Source: JBHJGP01 sp050331695
Lineage (GTDB): Bacteria > Pseudomonadota > Alphaproteobacteria > Geminicoccales > Geminicoccaceae
Reading direction: 5' to 3'
Assembly (NCBI GenBank): GCA_050331695.1
Contig: JBHJGP010000003.1
Span: 62,001-126,000 of the forward strand
DNA: 64,000 bases
Below, piece after piece: positions 1 through 7,749 of the stretch. The position numbers and the translations under genes were made by a program. How positions within the stretch are numbered: position 1 is the first letter of the stretch; each line of letters starts with the position of its first letter. The notes below the pieces were generated by a model. It was not told the origin of the DNA, did no database searches, and saw nothing but the letters and a program-made list of their open reading frames with translations.

Positions 1-231
1 AACAGCGAGCAGAAGCGCGAGGTCCTGCACACCCAGTTCGAGGCGGCGGCCGTGGAGATGGAAGGCGGCGCTTTGGGTCAGGTGGGGGAGACTCTCGGCT
101 TTGACTGGCTGGATATCCGGGCGCTGAGCGATTTGGCCGGCGCCCAGTCGCATTTCGATTTTGGCGCCTTCGTCGACGCGGTCGCCGACAGCTCCGCCAC
201 CGTTGTTCGCCGCCTCGTCCAAGGATTGTGA
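1..231 (+). CDS. MTA/SAH nucleosidase-like protein (3' end, partial)
   Basis: This is the last 76 codons of a gene that enters from the left edge. The fragment contains EAAAVEMEGGAL (fragment residues 14-25) and RALSDLAG followed by a DF..F element. This matches the C-terminal core of the PNP/UDP phosphorylase superfamily nucleosidases, where the VEMEG glutamate contacts the ribose and the SD aspartate is the general acid. The likely role is hydrolysis of 5'-methylthioadenosine/S-adenosylhomocysteine or a related nucleoside. The substrate cannot be settled because the purine-binding part lies outside the window. The next gene begins only 6 bp after the stop, which suggests co-transcription. 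Confidence 0.75.
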   Translation, partial: NSEQKREVLHTQFEAAAVEMEGGALGQVGETLGFDWLDIRALSDLAGAQSHFDFGAFVDAVADSSATVVRRLVQGL

Positions 232-237
232 GGGCGC

Positions 238-1065
238 TTGGTGCACTCCGTAGCCGCATTCACCTGTTTTGATTTGCCCGAGATCCGGGAGACCCTTGAC
301 GCCTGGTGGGCCGGGTTGGCCCGCCATTGTCGCCAGGCGGGTATCGAGGATGTGCCAAACAAGCTCTTGCGGCCGATCGACGAGCGCCGGGTTTGGGAAC
401 ATCCGGCCGTGCTCCTGGGCCAGTTGGACGGCTACCGGTGCGTTCATGTCTATGGCGATCGGCTCCGGGTGCTGGCGACCCCTTGCTATAAGGCGCGGGG
501 CTGTGTCGGCCCTCGGTTCCGTTGTCTGGTTCTGGTCCGCGAAGACGATTCGGCCCAGGTATGGACCGAGCTGCAGAGCCGTAAAGTGGGCGTCGAAGGG
601 CTCGACCTCCTAGGCTCCTGGCGGCTGTTCAAGGCATGGGTTGAAGCGGTGAGCGACCCGGCCTCGTTCTTTGGCCGAGTGATCATCAGCGGCGGCGCCC
701 TCGACAGTCTGGCTTTGCTTCATTCGGAAGCGGTCGACTATGTGCTGGTCGACTGCGTCACCTATGCGCTGATCGAGCGGGAGCGGCCGGAGGCGCTTCA
801 GGGGGTGCGGATTATCGCCGAAACCGAAACAGGCTTGGCGCCGCCGATCGTGACCTCGCGCCTGCAACCGCCGGAACGGGTCCACAAGCTTGGCCGGGCA
901 CTGATCGCGGCGCTGACCGATCCCGAAATCGCACCGATCAGAAAGCGGCTTCTCATCTCGGCGATCGAGGTGCCAGGCGAGGACGCGTACGAGGACGAGC
1001 CGCATCCGGTGGAGAGCACGGTCACGCTGCTCTCGGAAGCCCGGGAGATCCGCGACGGGAACTAG
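238..1065 (+). CDS. PhnD-like phosphate/phosphonate-binding family protein without signal peptide
   Basis: The 275 aa protein has the periplasmic-binding fold signature of the PhnD family: LLGQLDGYRC near residues 60-70, LATPCYKARGC near 79-89, then a hydrophobic strand LVLV. The second half includes an IISGGALDSLALL segment and a VDCVTYALIER segment typical of these bilobal proteins. Canonical PhnD is a secreted solute-binding subunit, but here the N-terminus (from TTG at 238 or GTG at 241) runs straight into the first strand with no hydrophobic signal, so the protein is probably cytoplasmic or not exported by Sec. No ABC permease or ATPase is adjacent. It sits 6 bp after a nucleosidase-like gene, so it may sense or bind a small ligand linked to that reaction. 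The ligand is unknown. Confidence 0.7.
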   Translation: MVHSVAAFTCFDLPEIRETLDAWWAGLARHCRQAGIEDVPNKLLRPIDERRVWEHPAVLLGQLDGYRCVHVYGDRLRVLATPCYKARGCVGPRFRCLVLVREDDSAQVWTELQSRKVGVEGLDLLGSWRLFKAWVEAVSDPASFFGRVIISGGALDSLALLHSEAVDYVLVDCVTYALIERERPEALQGVRIIAETETGLAPPIVTSRLQPPERVHKLGRALIAALTDPEIAPIRKRLLISAIEVPGEDAYEDEPHPVESTVTLLSEAREIRDGN

Positions 1066-1103
1066 GGCAACTTATGTCCGTGGGGACTAGGAGAAGTTGC
1101 TCT
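1064..1103. terminator. Hairpin between convergent genes, candidate bidirectional terminator
   Basis: AGGGCAACTT at 1064-1073 pairs with AAGTTGCTCT at 1094-1103 with one mismatch. A small inner GTCC/GGAC pairing lies in the loop. The hairpin overlaps the stop codons of the two converging genes. There is no long U-tract, so intrinsic termination is only plausible. Confidence 0.4.
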
Positions 1104-2097
1104 AAGTCACGGGATGAGGGATCGGCCGTCCGGCGAAGCAAGCGTCCAGATTGTCCAGACAGCAAAAGCCCATCTGATTGCGCGTGTGGATCGTGGCACT
1201 GCCGATGTGCGGGAGCGCGAAGACATTATCCAACGCCAGGATTTCCCGGTTGACGTTGGGCTCGTTCTTAAAGACGTCGAGGCCCGCCGCCGCCAGATGC
1301 CCGTTTTTCAACGCGTCGATCAGGGCGGCCTCGTCGACCAGGGCGCCTCGGGCCGTATTGACCAGGATTGAGCCTGGTCGCATGGACGCCAGACTCTTGG
1401 CATTGACCATGTCTGTAGTCGCTGGGCTCGCGGGGCAATGCAATGATAAGATGTCTACCTTGGGGAGAAGTTCATCTACTGATCCATAGTATAAGGCGCC
1501 CTCCGCCAATTCTTCCCTAAGTTGAGTTCGGTTGTGGTAATGAATTGTTAAGCCAAAGCCACGGGCACGGCGGGCAAAAGCGCGGCCAATACGCCCCATG
1601 CCGACGATGCCGACGGCGGCGCCCTTGAGTTCCATGCCGACCAGTTGCGTGGTGTGCCAGCCGACCCATCGGCCCTCTCGCAAAAGGGACGCGGCCTCAT
1701 GGGCCCGCCGAGCGGCGCCGAGCAGACAGAGCATGGCGATGTCGGCGGTGGCTTCGGTCAGAACGTCCGGCGTGTTGCCGACCTGAATGCCCCGGTCCTT
1801 GGCGGCCTGGATGTCGATATGTTCGAAGCCGACCGAGAAGGTTGTGATGATCTTGATCGAAGACGGTAGCGCATCGATCCGTTCTTTGCGAAACGGCTCG
1901 TTCGAGGTGGTGATGATGGCATCCGCACCTTCCACCCCGCTCTCGATCTCGTCATTCGACGGGAGATGATCGTCCTCGTTCAGACGGGCATCATAGTCAC
2001 CGACGAGCCGATTGGTCACGTCGGCGGGTAACCGGCGGGTTACATAGACGGTTGGCTTTTTGGTTTGCATCTGTTCCGACCGCTGGGCGAAAGGCAT
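1102..2097 (-). CDS. D-isomer-specific 2-hydroxyacid dehydrogenase (glyoxylate/hydroxypyruvate reductase type)
   Basis: A 331 aa NAD(P)-dependent oxidoreductase of the D-2-hydroxyacid dehydrogenase family. It shows the Rossmann motif GIVGMGRIGRAFARRA in the middle. The catalytic residues are in order: Arg in NTARGALVDEAAL, Glu in GLDVFKNEP, and His in LPHIGSAT. The best guess from the sequence type is glyoxylate or hydroxypyruvate reduction, but the family is broad. The ATG at 2097 is preceded by AGGA at a 5-base spacing; a second ATG at 2070 would remove nine residues. The gene converges on the PhnD-like gene and is divergent from eipB, with 74 bp between. Confidence 0.85.
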   Translation of the reverse strand: MPFAQRSEQMQTKKPTVYVTRRLPADVTNRLVGDYDARLNEDDHLPSNDEIESGVEGADAIITTSNEPFRKERIDALPSSIKIITTFSVGFEHIDIQAAKDRGIQVGNTPDVLTEATADIAMLCLLGAARRAHEAASLLREGRWVGWHTTQLVGMELKGAAVGIVGMGRIGRAFARRARGFGLTIHYHNRTQLREELAEGALYYGSVDELLPKVDILSLHCPASPATTDMVNAKSLASMRPGSILVNTARGALVDEAALIDALKNGHLAAAGLDVFKNEPNVNREILALDNVFALPHIGSATIHTRNQMGFCCLDNLDACFAGRPIPHPVT

Positions 2098-2171
2098 TCT
2101 GGTCCTAGCTCAGCCAAACCGAAACCGCCATAGGCGACACGCCCTGAGAGCGGAGACTGAGGAGAAACGTC

Positions 2172-2957
2172 TTGCGAAACATCGTGATCCAGGCCCTCGC
2201 GGTCACCGTTTCGATCATCGCTTTCGGTGCCCCGGCGGCCGCGCAACTGGTGCCGCATCGCGCCGTCTATCAGCTTTCGCTGAACGACAGTCAGGGCTCG
2301 GTGGTCGATGCCAACGGCTTGCTGGCGATGGAGTGGCGGGACGCCTGCGACGGCTGGGTCAGCAATCAGCAATTGATGTTCGTCGCCTCGACCGACGGTG
2401 GTCGCAGTTTCGATATGGACGTCCGCTTCACAAGCTGGGAATCCGACGACAACACCAAGCTTCGGTTCACAACCCAAACCTTCAGCGGCGGTCGTCTTCT
2501 GGAGAAATATGAAGGGCACGCTCTCCTGGATCGACCGGGCGGTTCGGGCCGCGCGCTGTACAGCCTGCCGAACAAGGTTGAACTCGATCTGCCTCAGGGA
2601 ACCGTGTTTCCGACCGAGCATGTGCGAAGGCTTCTGAATAGTGCCCGGAGCGGACAGTTCCTGGCCTCTCACCAGGTGTTTGACGGCGCCGGTCCGGCCA
2701 GCGACGCGCTCAATCTGGTAACGGCCTTCATCGGCCAGCGAGCGGTCGCCGAGCGTGACAGCGTCACCGATAGCCGCCAGTGGCCGATGTCGCTCGCCTA
2801 TTTCCAGAAATCCGACGATGCGCTGCCGAGCTTCGAGGTGACCTTTGATCTGGGTGACAATGGGGTGATGCGCGCGCTCAGTCTCGACTATGGCGATTTC
2901 GTGCTCGGCGCCGCGCTTGAGCAGCTTACCATGCTGGAGCAGCCCGCCGGCTGCTAG
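2172..2957 (+). CDS. eipB: EipB family cell-envelope integrity protein (DUF1849)
   Basis: A 261 aa predicted periplasmic protein. The N-terminus is a cleavable signal peptide (hydrophobic stretch, then APAAAQ). The mature part begins LVPHRAVYQLSL and has the beta-rich pattern of DUF1849/EipB, including EWRDACDGW and a C-terminal tail ending in PAGC. In the studied Brucella EipB, a beta-spiral protein important for envelope integrity, two cysteines form a disulfide. The two cysteines of the mature protein here lie in equivalent places (WRDAC and the extreme C-terminus), so a disulfide is likely. The TTG start at 2172 is preceded by a GAGGAG element. The gene is monocistronic, converging on the ROK kinase gene. 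Confidence 0.85.
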   Translation: MRNIVIQALAVTVSIIAFGAPAAAQLVPHRAVYQLSLNDSQGSVVDANGLLAMEWRDACDGWVSNQQLMFVASTDGGRSFDMDVRFTSWESDDNTKLRFTTQTFSGGRLLEKYEGHALLDRPGGSGRALYSLPNKVELDLPQGTVFPTEHVRRLLNSARSGQFLASHQVFDGAGPASDALNLVTAFIGQRAVAERDSVTDSRQWPMSLAYFQKSDDALPSFEVTFDLGDNGVMRALSLDYGDFVLGAALEQLTMLEQPAGC

Positions 2958-3020
2958 CGACGGGGATTATGGTGGCCTACGCCGTCCGATTGCCGCAGCC
3001 CTGGCACCGGACGGCCGGCA

Positions 3021-3947
3021 TCACGAAGCGGCTGGCGCCTCCGCCAATTGCCGGCCGAGCCAGGCAGCGCCTCTGACACCGGAACTGTCACCGTGCACCG
3101 CCGGCACGAGCTTGGTCCGGATGTCGTCCGAGAAGACGTAGCGGCTCCAAAATCCCGGCACCGTTTCGTAAAGGCTGTCGATCCGTGAAACGCCGCCACC
3201 GAGAACGATCACATCGGGATCGATGACGTTGATGATCGACGCAGTCGCGCGACCTAGGCGCGCGCTGTAACGTTTGAGGATGTCGACCGCCAGCGTTTCA
3301 CCCTGGCTTGCACGCTCGACGATCTGTTCGCCCGTGATCGCTTCACCGGAGGCGCGCTTGTAGTCAGCGCGAAGCCCGGTGCCGGAAAGCCAGGTCTCGA
3401 TGCAGCCCTCCAGGCCGCACCAGCAGGCCGGTCCTGGAAACTCCGACGCCTCGGGCCAGGGTAGGGGATTGTGTCCCCATTCGCCGGCGTTGCCATTATG
3501 CCCGCCGACCAGCCTGCCATGGACGACGACACCGCCGCCCACGCCGGTGCCTAAGATGACGGCGAAAACGACCGGGGCGCCGGCCCCGCCTCCGTCGGTG
3601 GCCTCGGACAAAGCCAGGCAATTGGCGTCGTTGGCGAAGGCGATGTCGCGGTCCAGGCGCTCCTTTAGGTCGTGATCGAGCCGCTGGTCGTTGAGCCAGG
3701 TCGAATTGGCGTTGCGGATCAAGCCTGTGTAGGGTGACACTGAACCGGGATGTCCGACGCCGAGCGTGCCCGGCTGACCCAGATCGCGCTCGACCTTTTC
3801 GACCAGGTTGGCGATCGCTTCGATCGTCGCCCGGTAGTCGTCCCGCGGTGTGGAAACCCGGTGGCGAGCCGTGACGTCACCGGCACCATCCAGGGCCACG
3901 ATCTCCACCTTGGTGCCGCCGAGATCGATCCCCAATGCCGGTTTCAT
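3021..3947 (-). CDS. ROK family sugar kinase (fructokinase/glucokinase-like)
   Basis: A 308 aa cytoplasmic ATP-dependent sugar kinase. It has the phosphate-binding loop GIDLGGTKVEI at the N-terminus, the catalytic-base region FANDANCLAL, the GTGVGGG loop, and the ROK zinc motif CWCGLEGCIETWLSG. The HNGNAGEWGH segment is the sugar-binding part. Such enzymes phosphorylate glucose, fructose or N-acetyl sugars; the Mak/fructokinase type fits best, but specificity cannot be read from sequence alone. It lies 19 bp downstream of the OmpA-like gene on the same strand, with no metabolic link visible. Confidence 0.85.
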   Translation of the reverse strand: MKPALGIDLGGTKVEIVALDGAGDVTARHRVSTPRDDYRATIEAIANLVEKVERDLGQPGTLGVGHPGSVSPYTGLIRNANSTWLNDQRLDHDLKERLDRDIAFANDANCLALSEATDGGGAGAPVVFAVILGTGVGGGVVVHGRLVGGHNGNAGEWGHNPLPWPEASEFPGPACWCGLEGCIETWLSGTGLRADYKRASGEAITGEQIVERASQGETLAVDILKRYSARLGRATASIINVIDPDVIVLGGGVSRIDSLYETVPGFWSRYVFSDDIRTKLVPAVHGDSSGVRGAAWLGRQLAEAPAAS

Positions 3948-3966
3948 ACCCGTCTCCCGGTTCGTT

Positions 3967-5226
3967 CTAGCCCTTTGGCCTTATGGTTATCACGACCCGC
4001 CGGCTGGGGTCATTCTCGATGTAGCGCGAAGAAAAGCCGAAGTTGCGACCGTCAGCATTGTCGCTGAGCCAGTCCTGGACCCGCTGGATGCGTCGGTCAG
4101 CGAGCCATTGATTGTAGACCCGCGCGTCCTCCTCGCCCTCGGCTCCGCGAACGTTGCCGGTGTCGACTGAGCCCGCAAGAACGATGTCGTAGCGCCCGCC
4201 CTCCGGCAGGTCACCCAAGATCGCGCGGAGCTGGTCCGGTGAGCCTTCTGAGAAATAACTGCTGTTCGTCGCGAAAGCGATCTCACCGTCCACGGCATCG
4301 GCGGCGGCGTCGGAAGCGGTCGGACCGGCGGCCGGTTCGACACTTGCGGCATCGAGGACCTGCTGTTCGGTTTCAGCGGCGATCGTGGTGTCCGGCCGGG
4401 GCTCCGGTACGGTCGTGGGCTCCGGCACAGGGCCATCGCCCGGTGACAGATCGGCCAGCGCCTGATCGATCGGACGATCGGCCGTCTCATCCGGGAGGGC
4501 CTCGTTTTCAGCCCTTTCGTCGGCCGTCTCGTTGGGCGATCCGCTCTCCACGTCTGTGTCCGCGAGCTGTTGGTTGTCAGTCGGCTCGGTCTCTTCATCG
4601 CCGGCGTCACCGAGATCGATCGCGGGCGGTGGTTCCTGGATCGGCGTTGTGGTCGGCGCCTGGATCGCGGAACCGGCATCCGCCTGGCCCGCCAAAGGCA
4701 CCTGATCGGCCTCCGCCGAGGCAATGACATCGGAGTCCAGTGGCTCGCCGTCGCAATCCTCGCCCTCGCTCAGGCGAAAGACCCATAAGGTCACCCGGGG
4801 CTCGCGGACGATGAACTGCCAGTCCCAGACGCTGGCGATGGTGTTGCCCGGCAATCCTTTCGCGACAAGCTGTTCCTGAACCATATCGGCCCGGGCGCGG
4901 GCAAGGCGATGGGCGTCAAGACTGTCGGCGGTCGCCACCTCGTCCGGCCGCACGTGACCGATCACCTGAGCTGTCAGGAAACAGTCTGTGGCGTATTGCG
5001 CCGCCAGGCGATCGAGCTGGTCGCGCCCGCCCGTAGGCAAAGTCTCGTCACCGGAAGCAAAGGGCAGGACATGGACCGCGACCCGCGCGATCCGCCCGTC
5101 CTTCAGCACCAGCGGTGTGATCTGCTCGTCCGAGCGGTTTTGTGCCTCAGCGTCGAACGCCACGATTGCTGCAAGACCGCCCAAGATCAAACTGAAGACG
5201 CGGCAAATCAACCTTAAATTGTGCAT
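3967..5226 (-). CDS. Periplasmic protein with two OmpA-like regions
   Basis: A predicted exported protein of 419 aa from ATG 5226. Its signal peptide (LICRVFSLILGGLAAIVAF, ending AEA) is followed by a first OmpA-like segment (FASGDETLPTGGRDQLDRLA, a GHV turn, then HRLARARADMVQEQL). A linker of about 190 residues rich in Pro, Asp, Glu, Thr and Ala comes next, then a second OmpA-like segment (IAFATNSSYFSEGS, LADRRIQRVQDWL) at the C-terminus. The family normally binds peptidoglycan through such domains, so a tethering or scaffolding role is inferred. The reading frame is open further upstream to 5328, but that would run into rpmG and lose the signal-peptide position. Confidence 0.6.
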   Translation of the reverse strand: MHNLRLICRVFSLILGGLAAIVAFDAEAQNRSDEQITPLVLKDGRIARVAVHVLPFASGDETLPTGGRDQLDRLAAQYATDCFLTAQVIGHVRPDEVATADSLDAHRLARARADMVQEQLVAKGLPGNTIASVWDWQFIVREPRVTLWVFRLSEGEDCDGEPLDSDVIASAEADQVPLAGQADAGSAIQAPTTTPIQEPPPAIDLGDAGDEETEPTDNQQLADTDVESGSPNETADERAENEALPDETADRPIDQALADLSPGDGPVPEPTTVPEPRPDTTIAAETEQQVLDAASVEPAAGPTASDAAADAVDGEIAFATNSSYFSEGSPDQLRAILGDLPEGGRYDIVLAGSVDTGNVRGAEGEEDARVYNQWLADRRIQRVQDWLSDNADGRNFGFSSRYIENDPSRRVVITIRPKG

Positions 5227-5275
5227 ACGAACAGACAGTAGCCCAGCTGACAAAGGTGACCGTAACAGTCGCAGA

Positions 5276-5443
5276 TTATTTGATCTTGGCTTCCTTGAAC
5301 TCGACGTGCTTGCGAACCTTCGGATCATACTTCCGGACGGTCATTTTTTCGGTCATGTTCCGGGGATTCTTCTTGGTCGTATAAAAATAACCGGTACCGG
5401 CACTGCTGACGAGTTTGATCAGCAGGGTGTTTGGCTTGGCCAT
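5276..5443 (-). CDS. rpmG: 50S ribosomal protein L33
   Basis: A 55 aa protein matching L33 over its full length: MAKPNTLLIKLVSSAGTGYF, TKKNPRN, EKMTVRKYDP, HVEFKEAKIK. It lacks the CxxC pairs of the zinc-binding paralogue, so it is the zinc-independent form. The ATG at 5443 is preceded by AGGAG. It follows rnr by 88 bp on the same strand, an arrangement common in alphaproteobacteria. Confidence 0.95.
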   Translation of the reverse strand: MAKPNTLLIKLVSSAGTGYFYTTKKNPRNMTEKMTVRKYDPKVRKHVEFKEAKIK

Positions 5444-5531
5444 GGCCTCATCTGCTCCTGGGGTATCCGCGTGACCCGGAACCATACTCCCGGGTCACCG
5501 GCTGTCAATCTCAGCTCGATCCGCAATCCCG

Positions 5532-7748
5532 CTACCGTCCGCGCCGCTTCGGCCGGCCGGCGGTCCGTTTGCCGGGGTTCCTCTTGCCGCCTTTATGTTC
5601 GGTCACAGCTGGTTTTTGCAACGGTTCGTGACGTTCGACGCGGCACAAGAGACCACCCGTCACGGTGTCGGTCTCGGCAAGCGACACTTCAAGCGGATCG
5701 CCGATCGAAAAACAGATCCGGCTTTGCTCGCCGATCAATTGGGATGAGGCTTCATTGTAGGCGAAGTATTCGCTGCCAAGGGTCGAAACCGGAACGAAGC
5801 CATCGACCCCGATCGAGGTCAGGCGGACGAACAGACCGACCCGCTGAACGCCGGATATTCGCGCCGGGAAGTTTGAGCCGATGCGATCGCTGAGGAAGAG
5901 TGCGACCAGCCGGTCGACGGTCTTGCGCTCGGCCTCCATGGCCTGACGCTCGGCCGACGACACCCGTTCGCCGACAGTTTCCAGGTGGTCGACCGGATGG
6001 GTCCCGCCATCGTCGCCCAGTCCGAACGCGTCGATCAGTTGGCGGTGGACGACGAGGTCGGCGTAGCGGCGGATCGGCGAGGTGAAGTGGGCGTAAGATT
6101 GTAGATTGAGGCCGAAATGGCCGATGCCGTGGGGGCTGTAGATCGCCTGCGACTGGGCGCGGAGAACGAAACCGCTGATCGCCTCGGCGAGCTCATGGTC
6201 CCTAATCTGGCGAAGGAGCCTCTGGAAATCGCGGGGCCGGGTGAGCCCGGACGTTTTCCAGGAGAGACCCAGACTTCGAAGATACTGGCTCAGCGCCTCG
6301 ACTTTCACCGGATCCGGCTTGTCATGAACCCGGTAAAGACAGGGTCGCTTTTTGCTCTCGAGCAGGCGCGCGGTGGCGACGTTGGTCAGCACCATCAACT
6401 CCTCGATCACCCGGTGGGCATCGAGCCGGGGCTGCATCAGGATATTGATCGGCGCGCCGGTCTCATCCAACTGCAGCTTGCGCTCGCCCAGGTCCAGATC
6501 GAGCGTGCCGCGCTGGCGCCGCGCTTCATCCAGGATCTTCCAGGCAGCGAACAAAGGCTTGATGACCGGTTCTACCAGCGGCTTGACGCTTTCATCCGGT
6601 TCGCCGTCGATGGCCTGCTGGACCTGCTCATAGGTCAGCCGGGCTGACGAGCGCATCAGCGCCCGGTCGATCCGGGAGTGCAGAAGCTGGCCTTCGGCAT
6701 CGATGGTCATGGTCACGGCGTCGCAGGCGCGGTCTTCGTCCGGCTTGAGCGAGCAGAGGCCGTTGGAAAGGGCCTCCGGCAGCATTGGGATCATCCGGTC
6801 GGGGAAGTAGACCGAATTGCCGCGAGCCAGAGCCTCCTCGTCCAAGGCATCACCGGCCCGCACATAGTGGGCGACATCGGCGATGGCGACGATCAACCTA
6901 AAACCCTGCCTGTTGGCATCGCTCGGATCGGGCTCGGCGAACACCGCGTCGTCGAAATCCCGGGCATCGGCACCGTCGATCGTGACCAGGGGGCAGGTCC
7001 GGAGATCCAGCCGCCGGCCCAGGATTACAGGCTCGGCCTGCTCCGCCTGGGCCAGGGCCTCGGTCGAAAACCGTTCGCGCAGGCCCAGTTCGGCGGCGGC
7101 GAGCCGGCTGATGTTGCGCGGATCCTCGGACCGTCCCAGACGCTCCTGGACCCGGCCCCGGCCGAGACCGTGCGGGCCGCTCTTGATCAGCTCGACCGCG
7201 ACCCATTCGCCGACCTCGGCACCGTTGAGATCGCCGGCCTCGATGGTGACTTCCTTGGCCGCCCGGTCCGAGGGGCGCAGGCGGACCGTTGCTCCCCGTT
7301 GCTCCAGGACGCCGAGAACCCGTTGCTTCGCCCGCGGTAGGACCTTGATCACCTTGCCTTCGAGGCCGTCCTCCTGGCGTCGGATCCGAGCAAGCACGCG
7401 ATCGCCGACACCCGGCGGACGGACCGGCAGCAGGTGAGCCGGCAGGGTGATTGTGGCGGGCTCCCCGCCTTCATCGAACCGGTAGAGCGCTATCAGTTCG
7501 CCATCCTCATCGACCGAGGTGACGGTAAGCAGTGCGACGTTGGGCAGAGTACCCCGAGGCCGAAGCCTCTTGCCTCGGCCGGTCGAGATCAGACCTTCTT
7601 GTTTGAGCTCGCGGAGGATCCGCTTAAGCGTCACCCGATCGTCGCCGCTGACCCCGAGCGCCCGGGCCAGCTCCCGCTTGCCCAGATCCTGGCCCCGCTC
7701 GGCCAGCACCTTCATGACCGTCTCGCGATCGAGAGCGCCTTGGACCAC
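5532..7748 (-). CDS. rnr: Ribonuclease R
   Basis: A 738 aa 3'-5' exoribonuclease that degrades structured RNA and takes part in RNA quality control. Domains in order: a winged-helix N-terminus (about residues 1-65, LAERGQDLGKRELARALGVSG), cold-shock-like OB domains, an RNB catalytic domain with the metal-binding DGADARDFDDAV motif and the SYAHFTSPIRRYADL motif, a C-terminal S1 domain (RISGVQRVGLFVRL), and a short Lys/Arg-rich tail. The GTG start at 7748 lies one base after the topA stop, so the two are translationally close and probably share an operon, with rpmG downstream. Confidence 0.95.
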   Translation of the reverse strand: MVQGALDRETVMKVLAERGQDLGKRELARALGVSGDDRVTLKRILRELKQEGLISTGRGKRLRPRGTLPNVALLTVTSVDEDGELIALYRFDEGGEPATITLPAHLLPVRPPGVGDRVLARIRRQEDGLEGKVIKVLPRAKQRVLGVLEQRGATVRLRPSDRAAKEVTIEAGDLNGAEVGEWVAVELIKSGPHGLGRGRVQERLGRSEDPRNISRLAAAELGLRERFSTEALAQAEQAEPVILGRRLDLRTCPLVTIDGADARDFDDAVFAEPDPSDANRQGFRLIVAIADVAHYVRAGDALDEEALARGNSVYFPDRMIPMLPEALSNGLCSLKPDEDRACDAVTMTIDAEGQLLHSRIDRALMRSSARLTYEQVQQAIDGEPDESVKPLVEPVIKPLFAAWKILDEARRQRGTLDLDLGERKLQLDETGAPINILMQPRLDAHRVIEELMVLTNVATARLLESKKRPCLYRVHDKPDPVKVEALSQYLRSLGLSWKTSGLTRPRDFQRLLRQIRDHELAEAISGFVLRAQSQAIYSPHGIGHFGLNLQSYAHFTSPIRRYADLVVHRQLIDAFGLGDDGGTHPVDHLETVGERVSSAERQAMEAERKTVDRLVALFLSDRIGSNFPARISGVQRVGLFVRLTSIGVDGFVPVSTLGSEYFAYNEASSQLIGEQSRICFSIGDPLEVSLAETDTVTGGLLCRVERHEPLQKPAVTEHKGGKRNPGKRTAGRPKRRGR

Positions 7749-7749
7749 C

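Noticed and set aside
2982..3014. Inverted repeat CCGTCCG/CGGACGG between eipB and the ROK kinase gene
   Set aside because: The stem is only 7 bp with an 18-base loop and no U-tract, too weak to call a terminator.
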